From Candidatus Contendibacter sp. (GTDB taxonomy: Bacteria > Pseudomonadota > Gammaproteobacteria > Competibacterales > Competibacteraceae), in assembly GCA_029624675.1 (NCBI GenBank), contig JARSSP010000043.1, positions 20,303 through 84,302 of the forward strand: a stretch of 64,000 nt of DNA, in the 5' to 3' direction. Position 1 is the stretch's first letter, and each line of letters opens with the position of its first letter. Under the pieces are notes generated by a model. The model made no database searches, was not told the DNA's origin, and was given only the letters and a program-made list of their open reading frames with translations. This document shows, one piece after another, positions 54,818 to 63,756 of the stretch. The translations under genes were made by a program, and so were the position numbers.

Positions 54818-55240
54818 CTAATAACGACGATTGGAACAGGTCCCACGTCCCCACTGACCGTCAAAATTCACCGAAACCTGTCCGCCAGGTGGGGGCTGAA
54901 AGAATCTCGACAAATTGATCAACGTGACATTCGCCATGCCGCTGACATTGCCGCGATAAATCCGCTGCCCCTTATCATTCTTGCGATCAAAGCGTAAACG
55001 AGAGGATTGGGAAAGGCCCGCTCCAGTCCGGGCGTTGCGGAATTCCACTTTCCGTTCGAAGCCCGTATTGGGACTCCACGGCACGGAAAACGCGATGTCG
55101 TCGGCATGAGCGCGATTGATGGTTCCTCGGCACACGATATCCGCCGCCAGGACTTTGGAAGGAACCGTCATCGCCAAGGCGCCAAGCCCAACGAGCGCGG
55201 GGCCAGCGGCAATCAACCTGAGAACATGGGTCCACTGCAT
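54818..55240 (-). CDS. Secreted protein of unknown function
   Basis: A 140-residue protein. Residues 1-33 form a signal peptide (LIAAGPALVGLGALAMTVPS, cleavage after VLAA). The mature 107 residues are beta-rich with two cysteines at the ends (DIVCRGTINRA; GTCSNRRY) and a basic middle (NARTGAGLSQSSRLRFDRKN). I recognise no family. It lies between cimA and leuB on the same strand, where such a gene is unexpected; it may be a later insertion or have its own promoter. Confidence 0.65.
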   Translation of the reverse strand: MQWTHVLRLIAAGPALVGLGALAMTVPSKVLAADIVCRGTINRAHADDIAFSVPWSPNTGFERKVEFRNARTGAGLSQSSRLRFDRKNDKGQRIYRGNVSGMANVTLINLSRFFQPPPGGQVSVNFDGQWGRGTCSNRRY

Positions 55241-55305
55241 TTGAACACCTGCCGGAATAATTAAAGATTAAGAAATCGAATGGGCTACACCAAAGTAGAC
55301 CCGCC

Positions 55306-56865
55306 TCAATGCGCCACCGACAGCCCGTATTCCACCGCGTCCACCAGCGCCTGCCAGGAGGCTTCGATGATGTTGGCGCTGGCGCCGACCGTACTCCAAA
55401 GCCGGGTGGTGTTGCGGGTGTCGATCAATACGCGGGTGATCGCTTCGGTGCCATCCTTGCCATCCAGAATCCGCACCTTGTAATCCGCCAGATGGAAGGT
55501 GGCGATTTCCGGGTAGTGCCCTAGCAGCGCCTTGCGCAGGGCGATGTCGAGGGCGTTGACGGGACCGTTGCCCTCGGCGGCGGTGTGCAGCACCTCGTCG
55601 CCCACCTTCACCTTGACCATGGCCTCGGCGAAGATGCCCCGGCCCTGGCGATGCTCGACGTTGACCAGGAAATCGACCAGCTCGAACGGCGGCTGGTAAC
55701 CCGGCTGTTGCCGCTTGAGCATCATGGCGACCGAGGCTTCGGCGGCCTCGAAGGAAAAGCCGCGCGCCTCCAGTTCCTTCACGTCGTTGAGCACGCCCAC
55801 CACGTCCGCCACGTCGCCCACCTCAACACCGTGCTCCTCGGCCTTGCTGAGGATGTTCGCCCGGCCCGACAGCGCGGAGACCACCACCCGCATCTTGTTG
55901 CCCACCCGCTCCGGCGCGACGTGCTGGTACGACTGCTCCGAACGGCGCATGGCCGCCACGTGCACGCCGCCCTTGTGGGCGAACGCGCTCTTGCCGACGT
56001 AAGGCAGGTGGTCGTTGGGGGTAACGTTGGCGACTTCATCGACCACATGCGACAGTTCGTACAGTTTGTGCAAGCGGCCTTCCGGTAGGCACTGGCGACC
56101 CATCTTGAGTTCCAGATTGGCCATGATGGAGCACAAGTTGGCGTTGCCGCAGCGCTCGCCCACGCCGTTGATCGTCCCCTGCACCTGAACGGCACCCTCG
56201 CGCACGGCCAGCAGCGCGTTGATGACCGCGCAATCGCCGTCGTTGTGGGTGTGGATACCGAATGGGTGCTGGATGGATTCTTGCATCTCACGGATGATTT
56301 TCTCCAGCTCCCAGGGCATGGTGCCGCCGTTGGTGTCGCACAGCGCGACCGTTTCGGCCCCGCCGCGAATGGCGGCCCTGAGCGTTTCGAGCGCGTACAG
56401 CGGATCGGCCTTGTAGCCGTCGAAAAAGTGCTCGGCGTCGTAAATCACGCGGCGGCCGGCGGCGCGCAGGTAGCCTACCGACTGCTCGATGACGCGCAGG
56501 TTGTCGTCCAGCGTGGTTTGCAGCACGTCGGTAACGTGCAGGGTCCAGGTCTTGCCGAAAATCGTGCAGACCGGCGCCCCTGAGTCCAACAGCGCCTGGA
56601 TGTTGGCGTCGTCCTCCGGCCCGCCCTTGACCCGGCAGGTGGAGCCGAAGGCGGCGATCAGCGCGGTTTGCCACTCCAGGTCGCGGGCGCGCTCGAAAAA
56701 CTCGGCGTCCTTGGGATTGGAGCCCGGCCAGCCGCCCTCAATGAAGGCCACGCCCAGATCATCCAGGCGCCGGGCCACGCGGATCTTGTCGTAACCGGAC
56801 AGGGTGAAGCCTTCGCTCTGCGTCCCGTCGCGCAGGGTGGTGTCGTAAATCTGAATGAATGACAT
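55306..56865 (-). CDS. cimA: (R)-citramalate synthase
   Basis: A 519-residue enzyme of the LeuA/CimA family; start MSFIQIYDTTLRDGTQSEGF. The HMGL-like catalytic domain has DTTLRDGTQSEGFTLSGYDK, GGWPGSNPKDAEFFERA, LCDTNGGTMPWELEKIIRE, GIHTHNDGDCAVINALLAV and GERCGNANLCSIMANLELK. The C-terminal LeuA-type regulatory domain includes GNGPVNALDIALRKALLGHY. GGWPGSNPKD and DYKVRILD are characteristic of CimA rather than 2-isopropylmalate synthase. It condenses pyruvate and acetyl-CoA to citramalate, the first step of threonine-independent isoleucine synthesis. It follows leuD by 4 bases. Confidence 0.93.
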   Translation of the reverse strand: MSFIQIYDTTLRDGTQSEGFTLSGYDKIRVARRLDDLGVAFIEGGWPGSNPKDAEFFERARDLEWQTALIAAFGSTCRVKGGPEDDANIQALLDSGAPVCTIFGKTWTLHVTDVLQTTLDDNLRVIEQSVGYLRAAGRRVIYDAEHFFDGYKADPLYALETLRAAIRGGAETVALCDTNGGTMPWELEKIIREMQESIQHPFGIHTHNDGDCAVINALLAVREGAVQVQGTINGVGERCGNANLCSIMANLELKMGRQCLPEGRLHKLYELSHVVDEVANVTPNDHLPYVGKSAFAHKGGVHVAAMRRSEQSYQHVAPERVGNKMRVVVSALSGRANILSKAEEHGVEVGDVADVVGVLNDVKELEARGFSFEAAEASVAMMLKRQQPGYQPPFELVDFLVNVEHRQGRGIFAEAMVKVKVGDEVLHTAAEGNGPVNALDIALRKALLGHYPEIATFHLADYKVRILDGKDGTEAITRVLIDTRNTTRLWSTVGASANIIEASWQALVDAVEYGLSVAH

Positions 56866-56869
56866 CGTC

Positions 56870-57451
56870 TTATCTTCGCGCTTCAAACGCCGCGATCTCT
56901 TGCTCAAAGCTCAGGATATAACCCAGTTCGTCCACGCCATTGAGCAGACAGGCTTTGTTGAACGGGTCGATGGGGAACGCGACCGAGCCGCCGGGGAAGG
57001 TCAGCGTCTGGGACGCCAGGTCAATGGTCAGTTCAGCGGCGGAGTCTTCCGCGGCCAGCGCCAACAGCTTCCGATGGGTTGGCTCGTCCACGATGATCGG
57101 CAGCAGACCGTTCTTGAGCGCGTTGTTGCGGAAAATGTCGGCGAACGAGGTGCTGATCACGGCCCGGAAGCCGAACCCGGTCAGCGCCCAGGGCGCGTGC
57201 TCGCGGGACGAACCGCAGCCGAAATTGTCTCCCGCCAGCAGGATTTGGCGACCCGCCGCTTCGGGTCGGTTGAGTGCGAAATCGGGCTTGGGCGAACCAT
57301 CGGCGTGGTAGCGCCAGTCGGCGAACAGATTATCACCCATGCCCTTCTTGTCGGTGGCCTTCAGGAATCGGGCGGGGATGATCTGGTCGGTATCGATGTC
57401 GTTGACCGGCAACGCGACGACGCGGGAAGTGAGAGCGATGAATTGGGCCAT
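56870..57451 (-). CDS. leuD: 3-isopropylmalate dehydratase small subunit
   Basis: A 193-residue swivelling-domain subunit. Its markers are [20 protein letters not shown] near residue 18, the flexible loop and substrate region [20 protein letters not shown], and [20 protein letters not shown]. It pairs with LeuC to isomerise isopropylmalate and also citramalate. It starts one base after the leuC stop and is followed by cimA after 4 bases, so leuC, leuD and cimA form one tightly packed transcription unit. Confidence 0.95.
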   Translation of the reverse strand: MAQFIALTSRVVALPVNDIDTDQIIPARFLKATDKKGMGDNLFADWRYHADGSPKPDFALNRPEAAGRQILLAGDNFGCGSSREHAPWALTGFGFRAVISTSFADIFRNNALKNGLLPIIVDEPTHRKLLALAAEDSAAELTIDLASQTLTFPGGSVAFPIDPFNKACLLNGVDELGYILSFEQEIAAFEARR

Positions 57452-57452
57452 G

Positions 57453-58862
57453 TTACCGACCTCCGGTCACGGTGCGCGGATCGGCCACGGCGCCGGCCAG
57501 CGCGCTGGCGGCGGCGGTCAGCGGCGACGCGAGGAAGGTGCGTCCGCCCTGGCCCTGGCGGCCTTCGAAATTGCGGTTGCTGGTGCTGACGGCGTACTGG
57601 CCGGGTTGAAGCTGATCGCCGTTCATGGCGATGCACATGCTGCAACCGGGTTCGCGCCACTCCGCGCCCGCCGTCTTGAAGACGCGATCCAGACCCTCGG
57701 CTTCCGCCTGTTTCTTGATCGCCTGCGAGCCGGGCACCACCATGACGCGCACGCCGGCGGCGACCTTGCGGCCATCCAGCAACGAGGCGGCCTCGCGCAG
57801 GTCGGAGATGCGCGAATTGGTGCAACTGCCAATGAAGACCACATCCACTTTCTGGCCCAGCAGGGCTTGACCGGGTTGGAGGCCCATGTAGCGCAGCGCC
57901 TTGTCGAGCGCGGCTTTTTGATGCGCGTCGCTCAGGCGGGCCGGGTCGGGCACGCGCCCGCTGACGCCCATGCCCATGCCGGGATTGGTACCGTAGGTAA
58001 TCATCGGTTCCAGCGCGGCGGCGTCCAGGGTGACGGAATGATCGTAGCCCGCGCCTGCGTCGCTCACGAAGGTTCGCCACCAGGTGACGGCCTGGTCCCA
58101 TTCCGCGCCCCTGGGGGCGTGTTCGCGACCCTGGAGATAGTCGAAGGTGGTGTCGTCGGGCGCGATCAAGCCCGCTCGCGCGCCGCCCTCGATGGACATG
58201 TTGCAGACGGTCATGCGTTGTTCCATCGTCAGCCCACGGATGGCGGAGCCGGTGTATTCGAAGACGTAACCGGTTCCGCCGCCCACGCCGATCCTGGCGA
58301 TCAACGCCAGGATGATGTCCTTGGCGGAAACACCAGCCGGGAGCGTTCCATCCACCCGAACCTCGCAGGTCCTGGGCTTGGTCTGCAACAGGCATTGAGT
58401 GGCGAGGACATGCTCGACCTCGCTGGTGCCGATCCCGAAGGCCAGCGCGCCAAACGCGCCATGGGTGGCGGTGTGGCTGTCGCCGCAGACGATGGTCATG
58501 CCAGGCTGGGTCAGACCCAGCTCGGGGCCGATGACGTGGACGATGCCGCGATTCGGGCTGGTCATGCCGTGCAGGGTAATGCCGAACTCGGCGGCGTTGA
58601 CTTCCATTTGGCGGATTTGGGCGGCGGCCAGGGGATCGGCAATCGGCACCTCGAGCGGCGTGGTCGGGATGGAATGGTCCATCGTGGCCACGGTGCGCTC
58701 GGGGCGACGGACTTTCAGGCCGCGCTGGCGCAGGCCGGTAAAGGCTTGGGGCGAGGTCACCTCGTGGACGAGATGCAGGTCGATATACAGGATGGCCGGG
58801 GCATCGGGCTGTTCGGTAACGACGTGCGACTCCCAGATTTTTTCGAAGAGCGTTTTTGGCAT
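57453..58862 (-). CDS. leuC: 3-isopropylmalate dehydratase large subunit
   Basis: A 469-residue aconitase-type subunit; start [20 protein letters not shown]. The 4Fe-4S ligand cysteines lie in [18 protein letters not shown] and in [40 protein letters not shown] and [20 protein letters not shown] are further family blocks. It works with LeuD. It is the first gene of the leftward leu/cim cluster. About 240 bases separate it from the next gene upstream; no convincing leader peptide is visible there. Confidence 0.96.
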   Translation of the reverse strand: MPKTLFEKIWESHVVTEQPDAPAILYIDLHLVHEVTSPQAFTGLRQRGLKVRRPERTVATMDHSIPTTPLEVPIADPLAAAQIRQMEVNAAEFGITLHGMTSPNRGIVHVIGPELGLTQPGMTIVCGDSHTATHGAFGALAFGIGTSEVEHVLATQCLLQTKPRTCEVRVDGTLPAGVSAKDIILALIARIGVGGGTGYVFEYTGSAIRGLTMEQRMTVCNMSIEGGARAGLIAPDDTTFDYLQGREHAPRGAEWDQAVTWWRTFVSDAGAGYDHSVTLDAAALEPMITYGTNPGMGMGVSGRVPDPARLSDAHQKAALDKALRYMGLQPGQALLGQKVDVVFIGSCTNSRISDLREAASLLDGRKVAAGVRVMVVPGSQAIKKQAEAEGLDRVFKTAGAEWREPGCSMCIAMNGDQLQPGQYAVSTSNRNFEGRQGQGGRTFLASPLTAAASALAGAVADPRTVTGGR

Positions 58863-59103
58863 GACAGATCGGCGATGGTCGAATGAATTTTGAGTTCCAA
58901 CAGAGTGTTGGGAGTTTTGACAATGAAGTCGATGGTTTTTGGGGCAGCGTCCATTGGGACGGCGTCCATGGAGGCGCAAGCGTGAATTTTCCCATAATTT
59001 CATGAAAAAAACAGGAAATTCAACCGCGTCGGCTGGTGCAAGCCAGGTGGTCTCGATGCTGGCGGCGAACGTCGGTCAGGGTTGGCGCTAAAACTCGACG
59101 CGC

Positions 59104-60726
59104 TCATTGGGGCAGGCGAATCCGCAACCGCGTTCCCGTCGCGCTTTTCCCCAACTCGATGGCGCCCCGATGCGCGGTCAACAGCGACTTGACCACCGCC
59201 AGACCCAGGCCCGTGCCACCACGCGCCCGGTCGGTGGTGAAGAACGGTTCGAACACCCGCGCCGCGTTGGGCGCCGAAATGCCGGGACCGTTGTCGCTGA
59301 CTTCGATTAGCAAGACGGGGTCGGTTCCGACGTGGGGCGCCGGCCGGGTCACGGTCACGGTCACGGCGTCGCCGCCGTGTTGCCGGGCATTGTCCAACAA
59401 ATTGCCCAGAATGGATTCCAGCACGTCCTCCGCCATGGCCACACTCGCCGCCGGCAGCGGTTCGACCACGGAGACCGTCAACCCCGCGTCTCGGTAACGG
59501 GCGGCGAGACGCTGGACCACGGCGGCCACCTCGGCGCGGTCGCTGGCCGAAGCCTGCATCACGTCGGCGCGGGCCAGTTCCAACAACCGTCGTACCAGGC
59601 GTTCCAGCCGGGCGGCGTCCTGGTCGAGATGGCTCAAGAAGCGTTCGCGCTCGGTCGCGGTCATGGTGTCGAGATGGTCGCGCAACAGCTCCACCGTCCC
59701 CCGCATGGCCGCCAGCGGCGTCTTGAATTCGTGGGAGACCTGGGCGGCGAAGGTGCGGATATAGTCGGCGCGCTGTTCCAGATGACGCGCCATCGCCGCC
59801 ACCGCCGCCGACAACTCGGCGATTTCCCGCGTGACCGGCCGGGCCAGCGGCGTTACCGCGCCTTTTTCCCCGGCGGTGGCGCGTTGCGCCTGCCGTACCA
59901 GCGCCTGAAGCGGTCGTACCACCGTGAAGGAGGTAAACGTCGACATCAACACCACAGTGCCGAGCAGCAAGACCGTCGCTAGCAGCAGGTGGTAGCGTTT
60001 GCCGTGGAGCACCTGGGAAAGCGCGATCGGCGTGCGCCACAACAGAACCACCGCCACGATCCGCTGATCCTGGAGAATCGGCGCGGCGACGAACACCCGC
60101 AGGGACGTACCGCGACTGATGGAATCGATCGCGGGCGGCGCCGAGTCGGGAATCCGCTGGCGCAACAGGCTCACCGGCTCGCCGACCAAAGCCCGCCGCA
60201 CTTCCTCGAACGCCGCCAGGGAACGGCCCAGGCTCGGACCGGTGGTCGCCACCACCGTACCCCGCATGTCCGCCACGGCGATGCCCGCCAGGGTCATGAC
60301 CTGGGCATCGTGCAGCAATGCTTGCAGCTCCTGGCCAACCGCCTGGGCGTGCGAATCGGCGGGTTCGGACGGCGCGATGGTGTCCGGCGGCGGCGGATAC
60401 ACCGTGTCCTCGGCCAGATCCAGCCGCGCCGGACGCGGACGCCAGCGGGTTTCGCCGGTGTAGCGCTCCCGCCAGGGCGGGGCGAGTGGCAGACCATATT
60501 CCATGTCGGCCACGACTGGCGGGGCCAGCCGCGCCAGGGCCGCGCGATAACTGGCGGCGACGAAGGCGGCCTGAGCGATCAGCTCCGATTCAGTCTGGCG
60601 CACCAGGGCGCTGTCGTACAGCCGCAACGCCTCCAGTCCCAGCAGCGGCAACCACAGCACCGCCAAGTTGACCGCCAGCAACAAATGGCGGAGCTTGAGC
60701 CGGGGCAGTCGGAGCGGTGACGGCAT
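59104..60726 (-). CDS. Sensor histidine kinase (CreC/ChvG-like)
   Basis: A 540-residue inner-membrane kinase. TM1 is near 17-38, followed by a large periplasmic sensor of about 220 residues (40-262, including VRQTESELIAQAAFVAASYR and IVAVVLLWRTPI). TM2 is near 265-290, then a HAMP domain, the phosphoacceptor His in FAAQVSHEFKTPLAAMRGTV, and ATP-binding boxes NLLDNARQHGGD, EVSDNGPGISAP and GGTGLGLAVVKSLLTAHRG. It starts immediately after the stop of the regulator gene, so the pair is one unit. The large sensor and VSHEFKTPLAAMRG box are like CreC or ChvG; the signal is unknown. Confidence 0.88.
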   Translation of the reverse strand: MPSPLRLPRLKLRHLLLAVNLAVLWLPLLGLEALRLYDSALVRQTESELIAQAAFVAASYRAALARLAPPVVADMEYGLPLAPPWRERYTGETRWRPRPARLDLAEDTVYPPPPDTIAPSEPADSHAQAVGQELQALLHDAQVMTLAGIAVADMRGTVVATTGPSLGRSLAAFEEVRRALVGEPVSLLRQRIPDSAPPAIDSISRGTSLRVFVAAPILQDQRIVAVVLLWRTPIALSQVLHGKRYHLLLATVLLLGTVVLMSTFTSFTVVRPLQALVRQAQRATAGEKGAVTPLARPVTREIAELSAAVAAMARHLEQRADYIRTFAAQVSHEFKTPLAAMRGTVELLRDHLDTMTATERERFLSHLDQDAARLERLVRRLLELARADVMQASASDRAEVAAVVQRLAARYRDAGLTVSVVEPLPAASVAMAEDVLESILGNLLDNARQHGGDAVTVTVTRPAPHVGTDPVLLIEVSDNGPGISAPNAARVFEPFFTTDRARGGTGLGLAVVKSLLTAHRGAIELGKSATGTRLRIRLPQ

Positions 60727-61419
60727 TCAGCAGGGTCCTAGCCGGTAACCGATGCCGTGCAGGGTTTCGATGGGGTCCGCGCCCAGAGCCTTGAACTTGG
60801 CGCGCACCCGACGCACATGACTGTCGATGGTGCGGTCGCTGACCACTCGATAGTCCTGATAGCTGCCATCCATCAACTGGTCGCGGTTGAACACCTTGCC
60901 AGGGTGGTTTAGCAACGTGCGCAGGATGCCGAACTCGGTCAGGGTCAACACCACCTCCCGGCCCTGCCAAAAGGCGGCGTAGCGATCCAGGTCCAGCCGT
61001 AGCCGACCGTGTTCGATCCAATGTCCCCCTGAAATCTGGAGTTCATGCGGCGTTTCGCCCTTGCCACGCCGCAGGATCGCCCGCACTCGGGCGACCAGTT
61101 CGCGGGGACTGAACGGCTTGGTCACGTAATCGTCGCCGCCCAGTTCCAGACCCAGGATGCGATCCACTTCGTCGTCGCGCGACGACAGGAACACGATGGG
61201 CACGGCGCTAACTCGCCGCAACGCCTTGCACACCTCGGTGCCGTCCAGTTCCGGCATGACGATATCCAGCACCACCAAATCCGGGCGCGTTTCCTGGAAC
61301 CGCGCCAGCGCCTGTTCTCCGTTCTCGGCTTCCACAGTGGCGAAACCGTCTTTCCTCAGGGCGAAACAGATCACCTCACGAATGTGGGGATCGTCGTCAA
61401 CGACCAAAATGGTGGGCAT
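60727..61419 (-). CDS. OmpR-family response regulator
   Basis: A 230-residue regulator. The receiver has VDDD (7-10), phosphoacceptor in VLDIVMPELDG, and Lys in DDYVTKPF. GLELGGDDYVTKPFSPRELV is like ChvI/CreB-type regulators. The winged-helix domain has LTEFGILRTLLNHPGKVFNR and SYQDYRVVSDRTIDSHVRRV, and ends ETLHGIGYRLGPC; DRTIDSHVRRVRAKF is the usual recognition helix region. It is partner to the adjacent kinase. About 110 bases upstream a divergent promoter drives the leader-RNA unit at 61530. Confidence 0.9.
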   Translation of the reverse strand: MPTILVVDDDPHIREVICFALRKDGFATVEAENGEQALARFQETRPDLVVLDIVMPELDGTEVCKALRRVSAVPIVFLSSRDDEVDRILGLELGGDDYVTKPFSPRELVARVRAILRRGKGETPHELQISGGHWIEHGRLRLDLDRYAAFWQGREVVLTLTEFGILRTLLNHPGKVFNRDQLMDGSYQDYRVVSDRTIDSHVRRVRAKFKALGADPIETLHGIGYRLGPC

Positions 61420-61529
61420 GGGTCTCGGTCAGGCAAAGTGGGCAATGGCTTACTGACAGCTTATACCGTTATTTTCCAATGGAGGATGGCTTCTTGGCGA
61501 ACGGATCGCAAAAGAGAGCGAAACGAGGG

Positions 61530-61557
61530 TTGACTCGCTCTTTTTCCGGTTTATACT
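61530..61557 (+). promoter_or_regulatory. Sigma-70-like promoter
   Basis: TTGACT (61530-61535), a 16-base spacer and TATACT (61552-61557) give a strong match to the vegetative consensus. The start of transcription would be about 61563-61565, only a few bases before an ATG at 61567. Confidence 0.6.
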
Positions 61558-61566
61558 GCGCGCCCC

Positions 61567-61668
61567 ATGAACAGAAACCAGCGCATATTCAACCTCTCAT
61601 CCATCGTCGGCTGGCCAATGCCGACAGCGCGTCGTCGCGCGCCCACGATGGATTCGATGCGGACCTGA
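61567..61668 (+). CDS. Short leader-type ORF
   Basis: A 33-codon ORF (MNRNQRIFNLSSIVGWPMPT...) that starts almost at the predicted transcription start, so it would be leaderless. It is followed by a strong hairpin (61684-61709) and a terminator (61724-61758). That order (promoter, short ORF, hairpin, terminator) recalls attenuators, but there is no run of codons for one amino acid and no biosynthetic gene downstream; the next gene is a tRNA. It may be a small protein, or the transcript may be a small RNA. Confidence 0.35.
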   Translation: MNRNQRIFNLSSIVGWPMPTARRRAPTMDSMRT

Positions 61669-61683
61669 CGAGCATACAAGCTT

Positions 61684-61758
61684 GGAAGGTCCGCGTGAGG
61701 CGACCTTCCGAGCGGGCATACCGAACCCCGGTCGGCGGCAAGCCTTCCGGGGTTTTTT
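61684..61758 (+). terminator. Hairpin plus rho-independent terminator
   Basis: A perfect 8-base hairpin GGAAGGTC ... GACCTTCC (61684-61709) is followed by AACCCCGG (61724-61731) pairing with CCGGGGTT (61747-61754) and a run of six T to 61758. The second is a textbook intrinsic terminator and ends a transcript of roughly 195 nt from the promoter at 61530. Confidence 0.8.
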
Positions 61759-61916
61759 GTTGTCTGGCGTCCGGCGGAAAGATTTTTAAATCCCCGTCGG
61801 CACGATCCGAAGTAACCCTGTCACCGCACAGCGGTTCCGGTTCTGGATACCGGACTGACGCGCCAACGCTAACCATCGCACGGCGTGTATCGGGCGGATG
61901 AGAGGTCTTTGGAGCC

Positions 61917-61992
61917 TGAAAAGTAGCTCAGTGGGTAGAGCATCTGACTCATAATCAGACGGTCGAGGGTTCAACTCCCTCCTTTTCCACCA
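61917..61992 (+). tRNA. tRNA with CAU anticodon (Met, or lysidine-type Ile2)
   Basis: A complete 76-base cloverleaf including encoded CCA (61990-61992). The D stem is GCTC/GAGC, the anticodon stem TCTGA/TCAGA with loop CTCATAA (anticodon CAT at 61950-61952), and the T stem GAGGG/CCCTC with loop TTCAACT. The acceptor pairs GAAAAG with CTTTTC, but the first pair is T61917 against C61988, a mismatch. The initiator features (three GC pairs in the anticodon stem) are absent, so it is elongator Met or the CAU isoleucine tRNA; I favour Met. An intrinsic terminator lies 160 bases upstream. Confidence 0.85.
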
Positions 61993-62444
61993 TGGATAAA
62001 GCCCTGAACAGGCTTGCGGTTCGACTCCGCTCTTAAGTGCAGTACCCCAGGGAGCCACCCCGGCGGGCGGTAGCGTGCCCGGCGCCTCGGCGTCGGAACC
62101 ACTGACGACTCGTAACGCCCGCGCGGTCTCGCGCGGCGGGGAATCGGGCTGAAGTCATGATCGGCCAGCCGCGCGCGGTGTTGGTCGGCAAGGATGCCGG
62201 CCGCCGCGCGCGGCCCGCCGGTCATCGACCCGGCATTGACCCGTCGTCCGCCGCGCGGGCGTGGGGTGTGCTCCCAACCCTTTCAACCCCTTTCATCAAC
62301 CAACCGGCAGGAGCAGGTCTCGATGACATCCTGACGCTCGGCGGTGGCGGGCCGGAAACGGCGCCGACCAGCAACACGCCACGCTCGCCCGCCGCATCGC
62401 GGCGGAACAGGAAGACTGCAAACAACTTCACAAGGAGAACCAAG
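61993..62444. other. Intergenic region between tRNA and slipin gene
   Basis: No gene supported. The middle is very GC-rich with many CGCG runs and short palindromes. A T-arm-like hairpin GCGG-TTCGACT-CCGC sits at 62016-62030 without the other arms of a tRNA. A ribosome site AAGGAG (62430s) belongs to the slipin gene. Confidence 0.4.
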
Positions 62445-63593
62445 ATGTTGGGTTACAAGCGAATCGTGATCGCCCAGAACGAGCGTGGGCTCCACCTGTA
62501 CGACCGCCGTTTGGCGGCCATTCTGGAGCCGGGTATTTACCGTTGGCTCGATCCCCTGAACCGCCACGAGGTGCAGCGTTACGACCTGACCGTGGCCGAG
62601 TTCGATCACCCCTGGCTGGACGTGCTGTTGAAGGCCGACGCGGGACTGATCGAGCGCCATTTTCAGGTGATCGAGACCGGCGACCGGCAGGTTGGCCTGA
62701 TCCACAAGAACGGTCGACTGGATGGCGTGTTGCCGCCCGCGACTCGCCGGGTCTACTGGCGGGGTCCGGTGGAGGTGCGGGTTGAGTTGATCGACATTGC
62801 CACCGATTACGCCCTGTCGCGGGCGCACGCCGCCCTGCTGGCGCGGCCGTCGGCGGTACTGGCCAAGAGCTTGAGCGGCTATATCCAGGTGGCCGAGATC
62901 GAGGATAACCATGTCGGCCTGTTGCTGGTGGACGGCGAATTGGCGCGCACCCTGCCGCCCGGCCTGCACGCCTTCTGGCGGTTCAATCGCGCGGTGAAGG
63001 TGGAGTCGGTGGACCTGCGTTTGCAGACCCTGGAGGTCTCCGGCCAGGAGATTCTGACCAAGGACAAAGTCAGCTTGCGGGTGAACCTGTCGGCGGTCTA
63101 CCGGATCGCCGATCCGGTGAAAGCTCGCGCCGAACTGGGCAACGTCGGCGACTACCTATACCGGACCTTGCAGTTCGGTCTGCGCCAGACCATCGGCACC
63201 CGCACTTTGGACGTGCTGCTCGGCGACAAGGACGAACTGGATCGAGCGGTGTGGGATTACGCGGTCGAGAAGGTCCGTCCGCACGGTCTGGAACTGGAAA
63301 CGGTCGGCTTGAAGGACGTGATCCTGCCGGGCGAGATGAAGGACATTCTCAACCAGGTGGTGCAGGCGGAGAAGGTGGCGCAGGCCAACGTCATCCGCCG
63401 GCGCGAGGAAACCGCCGCCACCCGCTCGCTGCTCAACACGGCGAAGCTCATGGAAGAGAACCCCCTGCTGCTGCGGCTCAAGGAACTGGAGGCGCTGGAG
63501 AAGGTGGTGGATAAGGTCGAACGGCTGACCGTGTTCGGCGGCCTGGACGGCGTGCTGCGCGACACGGTGCGCATCGAATTGCCAGCGCATTGA
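62445..63593 (+). CDS. SPFH/slipin-family protein
   Basis: A 382-residue protein; start MLGYKRIVIAQNERGLHLYD with AAGGAGAACCAAG upstream. There is no clear transmembrane anchor at the N-terminus: the first 20 residues form a strand rather than a hydrophobic helix. The Band-7/SPFH core is the C-terminal half: LEVSGQEILTKDKVSLRVNL, AVYRIADPVKARAELGNVGD, LRQTIGTRTLDVLLGDKDEL and VKDVILPGEMKDILNQVVQA-like, followed by an Ala/Glu helix (QANVIRRREETAATRSLLNT). This matches bacterial slipins, which oligomerise into membrane-associated rings. The N-terminal 170 residues are an additional domain with repeats of the RxVYWRGPVEVRVE type. No NfeD protease partner gene is adjacent. Confidence 0.82.
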   Translation: MLGYKRIVIAQNERGLHLYDRRLAAILEPGIYRWLDPLNRHEVQRYDLTVAEFDHPWLDVLLKADAGLIERHFQVIETGDRQVGLIHKNGRLDGVLPPATRRVYWRGPVEVRVELIDIATDYALSRAHAALLARPSAVLAKSLSGYIQVAEIEDNHVGLLLVDGELARTLPPGLHAFWRFNRAVKVESVDLRLQTLEVSGQEILTKDKVSLRVNLSAVYRIADPVKARAELGNVGDYLYRTLQFGLRQTIGTRTLDVLLGDKDELDRAVWDYAVEKVRPHGLELETVGLKDVILPGEMKDILNQVVQAEKVAQANVIRRREETAATRSLLNTAKLMEENPLLLRLKELEALEKVVDKVERLTVFGGLDGVLRDTVRIELPAH

Positions 63594-63653
63594 CCCTAAT
63601 GGTCTGGCTGCGTTCCAACAGGGCAAGCCGATGGAAAAACGGCTCTCACCCTT

Positions 63654-63687
63654 GCCTCTCTCCCACCAGCGGGAGAGAGGCTCTTTT
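63654..63687 (+). terminator. Rho-independent terminator after slipin gene
   Basis: GCCTCTCTCCC (63654-63664) and GGGAGAGAGGC (63671-63681) form a perfect 11-base hairpin with a 6-base loop, followed by TCTTTT. It sits 60 bases after the slipin stop. The stem resembles the GC-rich dispersed repeat family seen at 18812 and 45543. It may end transcripts from both directions, because the glycine-rich gene converges here. Confidence 0.8.
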
Positions 63688-63756
63688 GCTCGGCCAGAGA
63701 TTGGATTTTTGTGAAAGCTGGATTGAAATCAGCCCTTTAACCAAACATTGACTTGA

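Noticed and set aside
58863..59003. Leader peptide controlling leuC
   Set aside because: A short frame contains NTLLELK but has no clear run of Leu or Ile codons and no alternate terminator hairpins with a T-run.
62016..62030. Second tRNA after the CAU tRNA
   Set aside because: Only a T-arm-like hairpin is present; no D arm, anticodon arm or acceptor stem can be drawn.
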